Below, one piece after another: positions 44,333 through 53,296 of a DNA stretch of 64,000 nt (positions are counted from its first letter, which is position 1; each line of letters starts with the position of its first letter). Location of the stretch: contig NZ_LGHK01000007.1 of NCBI RefSeq assembly GCF_001908235.1, forward strand, positions 27,931 through 91,930, read 5' to 3'. The stretch is from Bradyrhizobium sp. NAS96.2. GTDB taxonomy: Bacteria > Pseudomonadota > Alphaproteobacteria > Rhizobiales > Xanthobacteraceae. The position numbers were made by a program, and so were the translations under genes. The notes beneath the pieces are model-generated. The model was given only the letters and a program-made list of their open reading frames with translations. It was not told the DNA's origin and made no database searches.

Positions 44333-44363
44333 TTGAATCTCACGCAGCGTTAGGTTGTAGGCT
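44333..44363 (+). promoter_or_regulatory. MerR-type promoter remnant, copy 2
   Basis: TTGAAT (44333-44338) and TAGGCT (44358-44363) are 19 bp apart with the dyad CTCACGCAGCGTTAG centred between them, the canonical MerR-family activator arrangement. Eight bases after the -10 box is ATG (44371) opening M-P-K-A-A-R-R-R-Q then a stop. This resembles the basic start of a MerR-family regulator such as NolA, whose gene body is otherwise missing. It shares about 70 bp with 23-90. Confidence 0.5.
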
Positions 44364-44400
44364 TGAAATCATGCCTAAAGCGGCGCGCCGGCGACAATAA

Positions 44401-44702
44401 TTCGTGGCGGGTCAACACGTCACGCCTCACTTGCGATCCGTACCTCGAGCGCAGCAAGCGACGGCCGTCGTAGCCAAGTTAAAGGGGCGAGTTGCTCTCG
44501 AGCGGTTGTTGCCTGCACCAGATGGTCGGAAGCGGATTGGGAGTTGCCACGCGAGAAGATCTCACTGGCGAAAGAAAGCTAGCGTGCTTCGTTATGTCGG
44601 GCCTCTGCTCGGTATGACGAATTGGTCAGAATCATGGAAGCCGTCTTGGCCGGCGCGGCGCGAAGGTAACAATCTCACGATCAGTGAGGCAGACCGCGAT
44701 GA
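44401..44702. other. Gene-free stretch before the MFS gene
   Basis: Probably decayed sequence downstream of the MerR-type start. No helix-turn-helix sequence could be rebuilt from any frame. Confidence 0.3.
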
Positions 44703-46019
44703 ATGCATCGTCTGTTGCGGATGAACATCTCAAAACTGTGCTGCGCTAGCTCAGTGCCTATCAAGAGAAAACAGACCTTGCTCATTCATCGCGATTCGTT
44801 CTCATGCACCTTGTTGCTGGCTCTTATGGCGTCATTGTCGGCGTTTGGCGTTGACATGATTGCCCTAAGTCTGCCGGCGACAGGAATTAACCTCGGAGCG
44901 ACGGCAAGCGACGTCGTTGTGGCGATGAGCGCCTATGTCATGAGTTTTGGAATGACGCTTCTCGTTTGCGGACCGATATCGGATTGCTTCGGCCGTAAGC
45001 CAATCGTTTTAGGCGGTTGCGTACTCGTGGTATTTGCCGGTGTGGGGTGCGCTCTCTCCAACTCCCTGTCACTATTCCTGTTCTTTCGCACGCTCCAGGG
45101 TATCGGTGCTTCTGTTACCGGGATTGCTGCGATCGCAATTGTGAGGGACCTCTTCAACGGCGAGACCGGAAGGGTACAGATGACCAACGTCGTTCTGGCA
45201 ATCTCCGCTGTTCCGATGGTTGCACCAATGGTTGACATTGTCATTCCAGCACACGGTTTACGGTCCCTCTACGTCGTGCCTATCGCAGGAGCATTGATTC
45301 TGCTCGCGGCGATGTCGTGCTTCAGAGAAAGTGCCGCAGTCCATCCAAGCGTTGGATTCGATCCTGCGACGATCGTCCGAAATTATCGTCGCGTGCTGCG
45401 TCACCCGGTCTGCGTCGGAAACATCCTTTGCAATGCGGCTGCGGCTGGAGCCGTATTCGCCTCCGTCACTGGATCATCGCTGTTCTTCTCCAACGTTTTC
45501 GGTCCCAACGCTTATGGTACGATCGTTGGAGCAAGTTCGCTGTCGATCGTGATAGGTGCCTGGCTCAACAGGAGCTTCTGTGGCCGCGGTGCATCGTCCG
45601 CGCAGCTGCTTGCGGTCGGCCTCACACTCTCGACCATCATGGGAATATCTTTGCTTCTCATGGCATTGGTGGGAGACAAATCGACTGTTTTTGTGGTGTT
45701 GATGTTGGTGGGTGTCGGGTCTTCATTCGGCTTGATTTCGCCGTACGTTATCAGCGAGGCAATGCGGCCTATGCCAGAAATCGCAGGATCTACGAGCGCG
45801 GCACGAGCATTCGCACAGATGGCAGGCGCCGCATTGTCCAGCGCCTTGGTCGTCGGGCTCTTTGACGGGCATTCGCTGCTTTCGACGGCAGTGGTAATGC
45901 TTGCTTTTTCGTTATTGGCGGTAGCCGCCTACGTTGGTGTCGTTCTTCCCGCCAATGTGTCGCCGTGGTCGGCCCAAATGCAAGCTCGATTCAAGAGGAG
46001 AAACCGTGATCTCCCATAA
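44703..46019 (+). CDS. Bcr/CflA-type MFS drug transporter
   Basis: A 438-residue, twelve-helix MFS protein. The drug:H+ antiporter motif A appears as GPISDCFGRKPIVLGGCVL near residue 93, motif B-like SLFLFFRTLQGIGASVTGIA follows, and LNxSFCGR-type loops occur in the second half. The alternating-half structure is complete. Bcr/CflA members export drugs, amino acids or small peptides. The ATG at 44703 has GAGGCAG nine bases upstream; 44721 is an alternative. It is alone on its transcript. Confidence 0.75.
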   Translation: MHRLLRMNISKLCCASSVPIKRKQTLLIHRDSFSCTLLLALMASLSAFGVDMIALSLPATGINLGATASDVVVAMSAYVMSFGMTLLVCGPISDCFGRKPIVLGGCVLVVFAGVGCALSNSLSLFLFFRTLQGIGASVTGIAAIAIVRDLFNGETGRVQMTNVVLAISAVPMVAPMVDIVIPAHGLRSLYVVPIAGALILLAAMSCFRESAAVHPSVGFDPATIVRNYRRVLRHPVCVGNILCNAAAAGAVFASVTGSSLFFSNVFGPNAYGTIVGASSLSIVIGAWLNRSFCGRGASSAQLLAVGLTLSTIMGISLLLMALVGDKSTVFVVLMLVGVGSSFGLISPYVISEAMRPMPEIAGSTSAARAFAQMAGAALSSALVVGLFDGHSLLSTAVVMLAFSLLAVAAYVGVVLPANVSPWSAQMQARFKRRNRDLP

Positions 46020-46084
46020 GTTCAAACCGGTCTTGTTGGACCGCTACGGGTGTACGTTTGGGGCAGGTTGAGGTCTGACCAGCC

Positions 46085-46368
46085 GCCCGCGCAAGACCCG
46101 GCGCTCCTCCTGATCAATGGTTGGACAGGTGACCACGGCATCTTCTCGCTACAGCTCGTCCATTTCGCGCAGAGGCGGCGGTGGACCGTGGCGGTCAATC
46201 TTCGGACATGGCTTCAGTGACGCCCCGAGGTGTATACCGTCGCAGGGTTTGCCGACGATATCGCTTTGGCAATGCGCTGAACTTGAGCTGCTCAAGGCAG
46301 CGTTTGCGTGTGTCTGCGAGAAGTACACGGCCGGCGCCTTTCCGCTAGCAACGAGAAAGGGTCCTTAG
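46085..46368 (+). pseudogene. Alpha/beta-hydrolase pseudogene fragment
   Basis: In three frames the sequence spells the N-terminal third of an alpha/beta hydrolase: PALLLINGWTGDHGIFSLQL, then VAVNLR, HGFSDAP and YTVAGFADDIA, then WQCAELELLKAAFA. These correspond to the HGW oxyanion-hole strand, the DLRGHG loop and helix A of the family. At least two frameshifts (near 46198 and 46258) and an in-frame stop break it. The nucleophile elbow and everything after it are gone. Confidence 0.55.
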
Positions 46369-46414
46369 GACGTGGCCCTCTTTTGCGCGGTAGCGTTGGC
46401 GTCGGTGGAAGCGG
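46369..46414. other. Short spacer
   Basis: Separates the hydrolase pseudogene from the conserved element; nothing else seen. Confidence 0.3.
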
Positions 46415-46480
46415 TTACAAACGCTCGTATAGTTCTTCAAACTTTTCGATATCGGGGCATTACCTCCGTACAATTGAGCC
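46415..46480 (+). promoter_or_regulatory. Conserved intergenic element, copy A (near nodM)
   Basis: Begins TTACAAACGCTCGTATAG and ends TTACCTCCGTACAATTGAG. The first 21 bases match copy B (53081-53101) at 20 positions, and the full 66 bp aligns with copy C (31722-31788). It carries TAC-N8-GTA and TTAC-N4-GTA dyads. It lies 700 bp upstream of nodM, with only unrecognised or decayed sequence between. Confidence 0.55.
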
Positions 46481-47178
46481 ATCGTTCTCTCTTGACCTAG
46501 TCTCGCTCCTATCGAACTAACGCAGCTTGCATCAATCTTGGCATCACCCTCCTTAAGGGCTGGATCCTGCCAAAAAAGCGATTCAGATACGCATGACGAG
46601 ACGCATAGCGGGTTGAGTCACGTCACTCAGCCGCAGAAGATATCCGGAGAGAAGATGAGAAGCGGATTGTTCTTGAGAGATCTGACGAGAGGACAATGAA
46701 TGGCGCTTGACGGGGCACTGGGCAAGGTGAGGGGGGCTGCGATTATGAAGTTCTACAGCAGGATAAGCGGTTCGTCGCCCTCGATCGAGTCCCGTCCATC
46801 TCAAGGGCCAGCCGACTTGCAAGACGTATCCACGCAGCCTGTTCAATGCGACGATCACCATCTTCCTTCGCGAAGGGGCTGGTTACGCGCGTTCGTCAAG
46901 ACTTGCCTGAACGTTCGGCTCACCTGGGATTCGCTTTCGTCTGCTGCCGTATCTCCGCTTAGCCAGCGGTGGGTCGCCAAGCAGCGGTGAAGCTGATTGA
47001 GCTTAGATGGCTAAAATGTTCGATCTAGCTCGCACTTTGCGTGACGCTGATGGATGGACGGAGAACATCCAGCCCTAGTCCATCCGCGCCAGGCCTCCAC
47101 AGCGAATCCGCCATCAATTTATTGTTCTGTGGTTCTGAAATCATCGTCGTGGTTTGACGTGGGGGCGCATTGATCGGC
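46481..47178. other. Stretch between element A and nodM
   Basis: No supported gene. Plus-strand frames around 46640-46990 keep some coding character (for example VALDRVPSISRASRLARRI) but change frame and carry stops, suggesting a decayed gene that element A once controlled. No nod box or sigma-54 site was found ahead of nodM. Confidence 0.3.
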
Positions 47179-49005
47179 ATGTGTGGAGTTATTGGCATCC
47201 TAGGTCGTGGTCCGGTCGTCGGACATTTGGTCGAGTCACTCCAGCGGCTAGAATATCGCGGATATGACTCGGCAGGCATCGCCACACTCGAGAACGGCTA
47301 CCTCGAGCGCAGGCGTGTCGAGGGCAAGCTGAAACGCCTTGCGGAGAGGTTGCATCGCGATCCACTGTCGGGTCACGCTGGCATTGGCCACACGCGCTGG
47401 GCCACCCATGGCAAGCCCACCGAGCGCAACGCACATCCACATATGGCGGACCACGTTGCAGTCGTTCATAATGGAATCATTGAGAATTTCCATGCGCTAC
47501 GTGCCGAACTGAAACAGAACGGCGCGGACTTTGCTTCCGAGACCGATACCGAGGTGGTGGCACATCTCGTCGAATCCTACTTGAAGAATGGCTACTCGCC
47601 GCAGGACGCGGTGAAGGCTTCGTTGCCGCGGCTGCGCGGTTCCTTCGCACTGGCGTTTCTGTTCAAAGGCCACGAGGACCTCATGATCGGCGCGCGCAAG
47701 GGATCGCCGCTTGCGATTGGATATGGTGATGGCGAAGTGTATGTAGGGTCGGATGCTATTGCGCTTGCGCCATTCACCGACAGCATCATCTACCTTGAAG
47801 ACGGCGATTGGGCCGTGCTTACCCGTGCCAACGGCGTCATTTATGACTCGAGCGGCAGCATCGTCCACCGCGAAGCGTCAAGCCATGGCACGTCGTCGCT
47901 CTTGGTCAATAAGGCGAATTATCGTCACTTCATGGCCAAGGAAATACACGAACAGCCGGAAGTGGTTGGGCAGACCCTGGCGCACTATGTCGATATGGCT
48001 CGCGGGCGCATAGAACTGCCTTTCGAATGGCCGTTCGACTTTACGGCCATACAGCGCATTTGGATCACGGCTTGTGGTACGGCGAGCTATGCCGGCCAAA
48101 TTGCCAAATACTGGTTCGAGCGACTGGCGCGCGTGCCGGTCGAGATCGATGTGGCCTCGGAGTTCCGCTATCGCGAAGCGCCGTTACGCAAGGGGGATCT
48201 CGCGATCTTCATCTCGCAGTCCGGGGAGACCGCCGACACGCTAGCCGCGTTGCGCTACGCCAAGGCACAGGGGCTGCACACCATCTCTGTGGTCAACGTC
48301 CCGACGTCGACGATCGCGCGCGAGAGCGAAGTTGTGCTGCCGACCTTGGCGGGGCCGGAGATCGGCGTTGCTTCGACCAAAGCCTTTACTTGCCAGCTGA
48401 TGGTGATCGCGGCGATTGCGGTCGCAGCGGGCAGAGAACGAGGCGAACTGTCCGAAATCGATGAAATCAAGCTAGTCAACGAACTGATGGAAGTTCCGCC
48501 GCTGATTGCGGCAACGCTGGCTATCGAGCCGCAGATCGAGAAGCTCGCGCATGATATCGCCAAATCGCGTGATGTGGTCTATCTCGGCCGCGGCACGTCG
48601 TCTCCGCTAGCGATGGAGGGCGCGCTCAAACTGAAGGAAATCTCCTACATTCATGCAGAGGGCTATGCCGCCGGCGAGCTCAAGCATGGTCCGATCGCGC
48701 TGATTGACGAGGCCGTGCCGGTGGTGGTGATCGCGCCTTACGATCGGCTCTTCGAAAAAACCGTCTCGAACATGCAAGAGGTTGCGGCTCGAGGGGGTAA
48801 CATCATCCTGATAACCGATGCGAAGGGGGCTTCGGAAGCTGCAATGGGGTCTATCGCAACCATTGTTCTGCCCGACATGGCTGCAACCTTTACGCCGATG
48901 GTCTATGCTATTCCGCTGCAGCTTTTGGCCTACCACACGGCCATCCTGATGGGCGTGGACGTCGATCAGCCACGCAATCTCGCGAAATCGGTAACGGTCG
49001 AATAA
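47179..49005 (+). CDS. nodM: Glucosamine-6-phosphate synthase (NodM/GlmS)
   Basis: A 608-residue glutamine:fructose-6-phosphate aminotransferase providing glucosamine-6-phosphate for the chitin backbone of Nod factor. The start is fixed at 47179 because the N-terminal nucleophile Cys must follow Met (MCGVIGILG); a TTG at 47170 would add residues before it. The glutaminase domain has YRGYDSAGIA, GIGHTRWATHG and HNGIIENF. Two SIS domains follow, with CGTASYAG, SQSGETADT and EIGVASTKAFTCQL. The C-terminus is QPRNLAKSVTVE. As a second GlmS on a symbiosis island it is called nodM. Confidence 0.85.
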   Translation: MCGVIGILGRGPVVGHLVESLQRLEYRGYDSAGIATLENGYLERRRVEGKLKRLAERLHRDPLSGHAGIGHTRWATHGKPTERNAHPHMADHVAVVHNGIIENFHALRAELKQNGADFASETDTEVVAHLVESYLKNGYSPQDAVKASLPRLRGSFALAFLFKGHEDLMIGARKGSPLAIGYGDGEVYVGSDAIALAPFTDSIIYLEDGDWAVLTRANGVIYDSSGSIVHREASSHGTSSLLVNKANYRHFMAKEIHEQPEVVGQTLAHYVDMARGRIELPFEWPFDFTAIQRIWITACGTASYAGQIAKYWFERLARVPVEIDVASEFRYREAPLRKGDLAIFISQSGETADTLAALRYAKAQGLHTISVVNVPTSTIARESEVVLPTLAGPEIGVASTKAFTCQLMVIAAIAVAAGRERGELSEIDEIKLVNELMEVPPLIAATLAIEPQIEKLAHDIAKSRDVVYLGRGTSSPLAMEGALKLKEISYIHAEGYAAGELKHGPIALIDEAVPVVVIAPYDRLFEKTVSNMQEVAARGGNIILITDAKGASEAAMGSIATIVLPDMAATFTPMVYAIPLQLLAYHTAILMGVDVDQPRNLAKSVTVE

Positions 49006-49112
49006 GCAGATAGTCGCCGAAGTGCTCCTGGCGGTTTGTGCATGTCGCTCGGCGTGCATGCCGGCAAAGCGGCGCTCGATCAGATGCAGGATAGAGCTGA
49101 CGGCTTGTTGGC

Positions 49113-49496
49113 TCAGCTGCCGCCGCCGCGGTGCTTCTGCAGTGCGGTATCAAGGCACTTGATCAACGTATGTGCGGTGAAAGGCTTCGCCAAGAACCCG
49201 ACGGCCCCGGCACCCAGCGCAGCGGCACGAACCCGGTCATTTGGAAATGCCGTGATGAGGATGAAAGGCGCGTCGTAATTCTGAGCTCGCATCTCTGCGA
49301 TCAGATCCAAGCCGTTCATCACCGACATCTGCACATCCGTAATTACACAGGACGTCTCGTCCAGCTGAGGCGATTCCAGGAACTCCTTGGCCGACGCAAA
49401 TGTATGGACAATGTAGCCGCGCGACCTGAGCTGGTTCTCTATCGCAGCCCGGACTGAGGCGTCATCATCGACAACGGAAATCAAAGGCGTGGACAA
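49113..49496 (-). CDS. Single-domain response regulator
   Basis: A 127-residue receiver domain without output domain: ISVVDDDASVRAAIENQLRS (acidic pocket), phospho-acceptor Asp in CVITDVQMSVMNGLDLIAEM, and ILITAF...LAKPF with the conserved Thr and Lys. It starts with TTG at 49496, supported by AGGAGGG at good spacing. It lies downstream of the NodW-like gene (about 93 bp gap) on the same strand and may act as phosphate sink or competitor for the NodV-like kinase. It is convergent with nodM. Confidence 0.75.
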   Translation of the reverse strand: MSTPLISVVDDDASVRAAIENQLRSRGYIVHTFASAKEFLESPQLDETSCVITDVQMSVMNGLDLIAEMRAQNYDAPFILITAFPNDRVRAAALGAGAVGFLAKPFTAHTLIKCLDTALQKHRGGGS

Positions 49497-49589
49497 GACC
49501 AGCCCTCCTGACCCTAGAAAGCGCTTGCCGATAGCATCAGCACCTTGGAAGATAAAGTGGGCATGTGGCGCGAGCTTGTAAAATCATAC

Positions 49590-50267
49590 TTAGGTTTGTT
49601 CGCTGCGGTTGGCATGAAGTCCGAGCTTCTCAGCCATTCTGATCAAATCGGCGAGCGAGCGCGCACGCATCTTTCTCATTACGTGCCCCCGATAGATCTT
49701 GACGGTAATCTCGGCGAGCCCGAGCTCAGCAGCTATTTGCTTGTTCATCAGGCCAGTAGCGACCAGCTTCAATACCGCTTTCTCGCGTGGGCTTAAGGTC
49801 TCGAACAAAGATCGCAGATTCGCGACTGTCTGCTCGGCCTCACGTCTCTTGCGATCCCGTTCGGTCGCCGCCACCACCGCATCAAGAAGTTCCTGCTCGC
49901 GAAACGGCTTGGTGAGAAAATCGACCGCTCCCCCCTTCATAGCCCTGACGCTCATTGGAATGTCGCCATGGCCGGTGATGAAAATAATCGGAATGCGAAT
50001 GTTCGACTTTGCCAGCTCAGCCTGGAACTCGAGCCCGCTTTGTCCCGGTAGTCGGATGTCAAGAACCAGACAGCTGACAACGTCCGGAACGTTGTTCTGC
50101 AGCATTTCGTGGGCTGATCCGAAAGTCACCACGTCCAGTCCAACTTGTTGAAAAAGGTTTGTGAGCGACCGACGCATCGAGGCGTCATCCTCGACAACGA
50201 ACACGGTCGCACTTGTCGGCTCCGTAGCCGTCCTGCTTTCTCGCGGCGAATCAAAGCGCCCACTCAC
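49590..50267 (-). CDS. nodW: FixJ/NodW-family response regulator
   Basis: The 225-residue protein has a receiver ([20 protein letters not shown]; Asp in [13 protein letters not shown]; Lys in [10 protein letters not shown]) and a C-terminal LuxR-type helix-turn-helix ([20 protein letters not shown], then [15 protein letters not shown]). It is the size of Bradyrhizobium NodW, which with NodV activates nod genes in response to flavonoids. It starts with GTG overlapping the kinase stop (GTGA), so the two are coupled. NwsB or another FixJ relative cannot be excluded without alignment. Confidence 0.6.
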   Translation of the reverse strand: MSGRFDSPRESRTATEPTSATVFVVEDDASMRRSLTNLFQQVGLDVVTFGSAHEMLQNNVPDVVSCLVLDIRLPGQSGLEFQAELAKSNIRIPIIFITGHGDIPMSVRAMKGGAVDFLTKPFREQELLDAVVAATERDRKRREAEQTVANLRSLFETLSPREKAVLKLVATGLMNKQIAAELGLAEITVKIYRGHVMRKMRARSLADLIRMAEKLGLHANRSEQT

Positions 50268-52951
50268 GATACAGCCTCCTTATGCAAGGGCAGAACAAAT
50301 TGGAAGGTCGCGCCCGGCCCTTGCTTGCGGACGACTGACAGGCGCCCTCCATGGGCTTCCACAATGGAACGGCAGATCGACAGGCCCATTCCAAGACCAC
50401 TCTCTTTGGTGGTGAAGAACGGATCCAAGATGCGGTTCGTATCATCCTCGGCGATCCCGACGCCGCAATCAGTCACCGAGAGTTGCACCCGGCCCATATC
50501 ATCTAGGGATGACTGAATCGTGAGTTCGCGCGTGCGGTCATCAATCGTTTGCATGGCTTCGATCCCGTTCATCACGAGATTGATGATCACCTGCTGCAGC
50601 TGAACCCGGTCGGCCAGAATCGCGGGAAGCGTCGGCGCCAACTCAGTCCGCAAGGTGACTTGGTGATTGGCCAACTCGCGTATCACCAGCGCGATGGCGT
50701 CCTTGACGACGTCGTTGATATCGATTGTGACCATCTCGATCTCGCCTTTCTTCGCAAGTGCCCGGATGCGGCGGATCACTTCGCTTGCCCGGATCGCGTC
50801 TTCGATGATCCACTCCACCGAGCTGCGCGCAGCAGGAAGGTCAGGTGTCTTTCGACCCAGCCAACCGAGGCACGCATCGGCGTTGCTGATGATGGCGGCG
50901 AGCGGTTGGTTTACTTCGTGGGCGATGGAGGCTGTCAGCTCCCCAAGCGTCGTTACGCGCGTCACATGCGCTAGCTCCGCTTGGGCCTTCCTCAGCTCTT
51001 GTTCGGCCTGATCTGCCCGAATCATCGCGGTGATGTCGGTGCTGACACCCCTGTAGCCAAGAAAGTTGCCGCTTCCGTCAAAAAAGGGCTTGCCGCTGGT
51101 CCGGACGTAGGTCGGACAGCCGTGCCGGTTGACGGTACGGTAGATCAGATCTCGAAATGGGAGATGTGCGTCTAGCGTCGCCTGATGTTGTCGCCACTTC
51201 TCGGGTTCTTGTTCGACATCGCGCGCAATTTCTCGGCGGGGTAGGCCGATAACCCCTTTCGCCACGACGCCCGCGGTGCTGGCGTGCTCCAAGAATTGGG
51301 TAAGCAGGTGGTCTGGTCCGGTTTCCCATAACCAGTCGGACGCCGTTTCGGCGTAGTCGCGAAAGCGCTGCTCGCTTTCGCGCAGCGCGGCAAGGGTGTT
51401 TTCTAACCGTTCCCTGGCTGCGTGTTGCTCGGTGACGTCCATATGCGTTCCGATGAGCTCGACGGTGGAACCATCGCTTCCCACCACGGCGTGCGCAATT
51501 GCGTGTATGTGCCTTGTCGCGCCATCGGGAAGGAGGATTCGAAAATCATACTCGAAGTTCCCTGTCTTCTGTTCGATGGCCTGACGCTGCACTTCCTGAT
51601 GCAGCGGCAAGTCGTCTGGATGGATACGCGACCGGATGGCCTCAAGCGATACAGGTTCGTCCGGGTCGAAGCCAAACAGACGGCTGACTTCGGCGGAGCG
51701 GTACGCAAAACAGCGACGGTTGCAGTCCCAGCACCAGGTGCCCATATGACTGAGCTGCTGTGCGTCGGCCAGATAGGCTTCGCTCCGGCGCAGCTGTTGT
51801 TCCGCCTGCTTTCTTGCCGTGATGTCCGTCGCCGCCCCGACAAACTCGATATCGCCAGACCCGGTTCGCGTGGCCCGTGCCAGCGCGTGAATGTGCTTTA
51901 CCGACCCGTCGGGCATCAGCAGTCGGTATTCGTGCTCGAAATCCTGGCCTTGAGACGCTCGATTCAAAACGTCTTGAACGGAAGCCTTATCTTCGGGGTG
52001 GGCGCGGTCAAGGACGAACTGCGGCGTCGGTTTGGTCTCAGGGTCGTATTCGAAAATACGAAAATTCTCCCTGGACCAAAAGACCTCGCCGGTGGAGACG
52101 TTCCAGCCGAAGCTTCCGGTGTGGCTCAATTCCTGCGCCTGAGCCAGGTGGGCTTCGCTCCGCTGCAGAGCAAGTACAGTCCGCCTTCGTTCAGTGATAT
52201 CTTCGCAAGCGATGAGGACGATGGGCTTGTCATCAGCCCACAGCATGGCTTTGGCGTTTTCGCGCGCCCACAGCACCGAGCCGTCCTTCCTCACCTTCTC
52301 GATATCCCAGGTGTGCGATTGGCCGATAATTGTAAGGCACTCTCCTATGCATTTGCGGACAGCCTCGCGATCTTCGTCCCGAAAGAACTTCAGCACGGAT
52401 AGGCCGACTATTTCCTCGGGCGCGTAGCCGAGTTGTGTCGCACCGAAGGTGTTGACGTTGAGGACCGTTCCGGCTTCATCGACCATGAAGTACATGACCG
52501 GATTGTGCTCAAAGATCGCGCGCCATCGTTTCTCGCGGTCACGCAAATCGGCCTCGCTGTGCCGTAACTTGGCTGCGATCTCACGCGCAGTCTCCCTCTC
52601 GTGGCGAACCTTTCTGATCAGCTGCGTTCCGACAATTGATGCCGTAAGGAAAGCGACAAGCACAAGAAGGTCTTGGGGGTCGTCAATCCGGAGACTGAAT
52701 GTTGGTGGCGTAAACAAGTAGGCCAAAGCCGCGACGGAGAAGATAGAGAGCGCGGACGATGCGATGAAGCTACCCATCAGCGAAAACAGCAATATCACCA
52801 CCAGATAGGCAAACGCTGTCGCCGCGAAGTGGCTGTGAACGTATACGGAAGTTAGCGTCACCGCCGCCAGCGTAATGCTACCGAAAGCAAGCTGCGCTAC
52901 TGAATGTCCGAACTTGGTGAGCTGGTTATACATCTTGCAGCCGTCCGCCAT
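50264..52951 (-). CDS. nodV: Multi-PAS sensor histidine kinase, NodV-like
   Basis: An 895-residue membrane kinase. Three to four N-terminal helices (DUF4118-like, about residues 15-110) precede at least four PAS/PAC repeats ([80 protein letters not shown]). The HisKA segment follows with [20 protein letters not shown], then the HATPase boxes ([31 protein letters not shown]). Length is close to NodV (889 residues). The ATG at 52951 was chosen just before the first helix; the frame is open to 53062. Operon with the NodW-like gene. Element B lies 130 bp upstream. Confidence 0.6.
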   Translation of the reverse strand: MADGCKMYNQLTKFGHSVAQLAFGSITLAAVTLTSVYVHSHFAATAFAYLVVILLFSLMGSFIASSALSIFSVAALAYLFTPPTFSLRIDDPQDLLVLVAFLTASIVGTQLIRKVRHERETAREIAAKLRHSEADLRDREKRWRAIFEHNPVMYFMVDEAGTVLNVNTFGATQLGYAPEEIVGLSVLKFFRDEDREAVRKCIGECLTIIGQSHTWDIEKVRKDGSVLWARENAKAMLWADDKPIVLIACEDITERRRTVLALQRSEAHLAQAQELSHTGSFGWNVSTGEVFWSRENFRIFEYDPETKPTPQFVLDRAHPEDKASVQDVLNRASQGQDFEHEYRLLMPDGSVKHIHALARATRTGSGDIEFVGAATDITARKQAEQQLRRSEAYLADAQQLSHMGTWCWDCNRRCFAYRSAEVSRLFGFDPDEPVSLEAIRSRIHPDDLPLHQEVQRQAIEQKTGNFEYDFRILLPDGATRHIHAIAHAVVGSDGSTVELIGTHMDVTEQHAARERLENTLAALRESEQRFRDYAETASDWLWETGPDHLLTQFLEHASTAGVVAKGVIGLPRREIARDVEQEPEKWRQHQATLDAHLPFRDLIYRTVNRHGCPTYVRTSGKPFFDGSGNFLGYRGVSTDITAMIRADQAEQELRKAQAELAHVTRVTTLGELTASIAHEVNQPLAAIISNADACLGWLGRKTPDLPAARSSVEWIIEDAIRASEVIRRIRALAKKGEIEMVTIDINDVVKDAIALVIRELANHQVTLRTELAPTLPAILADRVQLQQVIINLVMNGIEAMQTIDDRTRELTIQSSLDDMGRVQLSVTDCGVGIAEDDTNRILDPFFTTKESGLGMGLSICRSIVEAHGGRLSVVRKQGPGATFQFVLPLHKEAVS

Positions 52952-53080
52952 TCTCTGGCGGAAGAGGTTAACATATTGGGCAAAAATGCGGCAATTCCTT
53001 TCGCCCCGAACAGCACTTTGGGGGCGGTGCCGAGAACGGTCGGCGGTCACTGAACTCAGCATGAGCCGAAGGAAGGCGCA
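52952..53080. other. Leader of the NodV-like operon
   Basis: Transcribed leftward. An inverted repeat CCGCCA...TGGCGG lies near the start codon (52946-52962). No other gene. Confidence 0.3.
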
Positions 53081-53122
53081 TTACAAACGTTCGTATAGTT
53101 CCTTTAAACCTTTCAACATCGA
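53081..53122 (+). promoter_or_regulatory. Conserved intergenic element, copy B (upstream of nodV-like gene)
   Basis: Begins TTACAAACGTTCGTATAGTT and shares 20 of the first 21 bases with copy A at 46415; similarity continues to ATCG, then fades. The TAC-N8-GTA dyad is intact. It lies 130 bp upstream of the kinase start but in inverted orientation relative to that gene, consistent with a roughly symmetrical operator. Confidence 0.55.
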
Positions 53123-53296
53123 AGCTAACAACCGCGCCCGAGCTATGCGCCTCGAGGTTTTTTGCCCGCATCTCCACTCCACTGCGATCGTTTGCTGGAG
53201 CGGATCGTCGTGGACTGGCCTGCTGTAAACGCGTGTTGTACAGGCGCCTAGGGCGTCGCGCAGATTGATGCTTCCGTCACAGCCGAGAGGAGTTGA
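53123..53296. other. Spacer between nodV leader and acyltransferase gene
   Basis: The nodV-like gene and the acyltransferase both run leftward; this spacer lies after the acyltransferase stop. No gene supported. Confidence 0.3.

Noticed and set aside
46540..46580. Sigma-54 promoter before nodM (TGGCATCACCCTCCTT)
   Set aside because: The -12 element TTGC/A is absent at the needed spacing.
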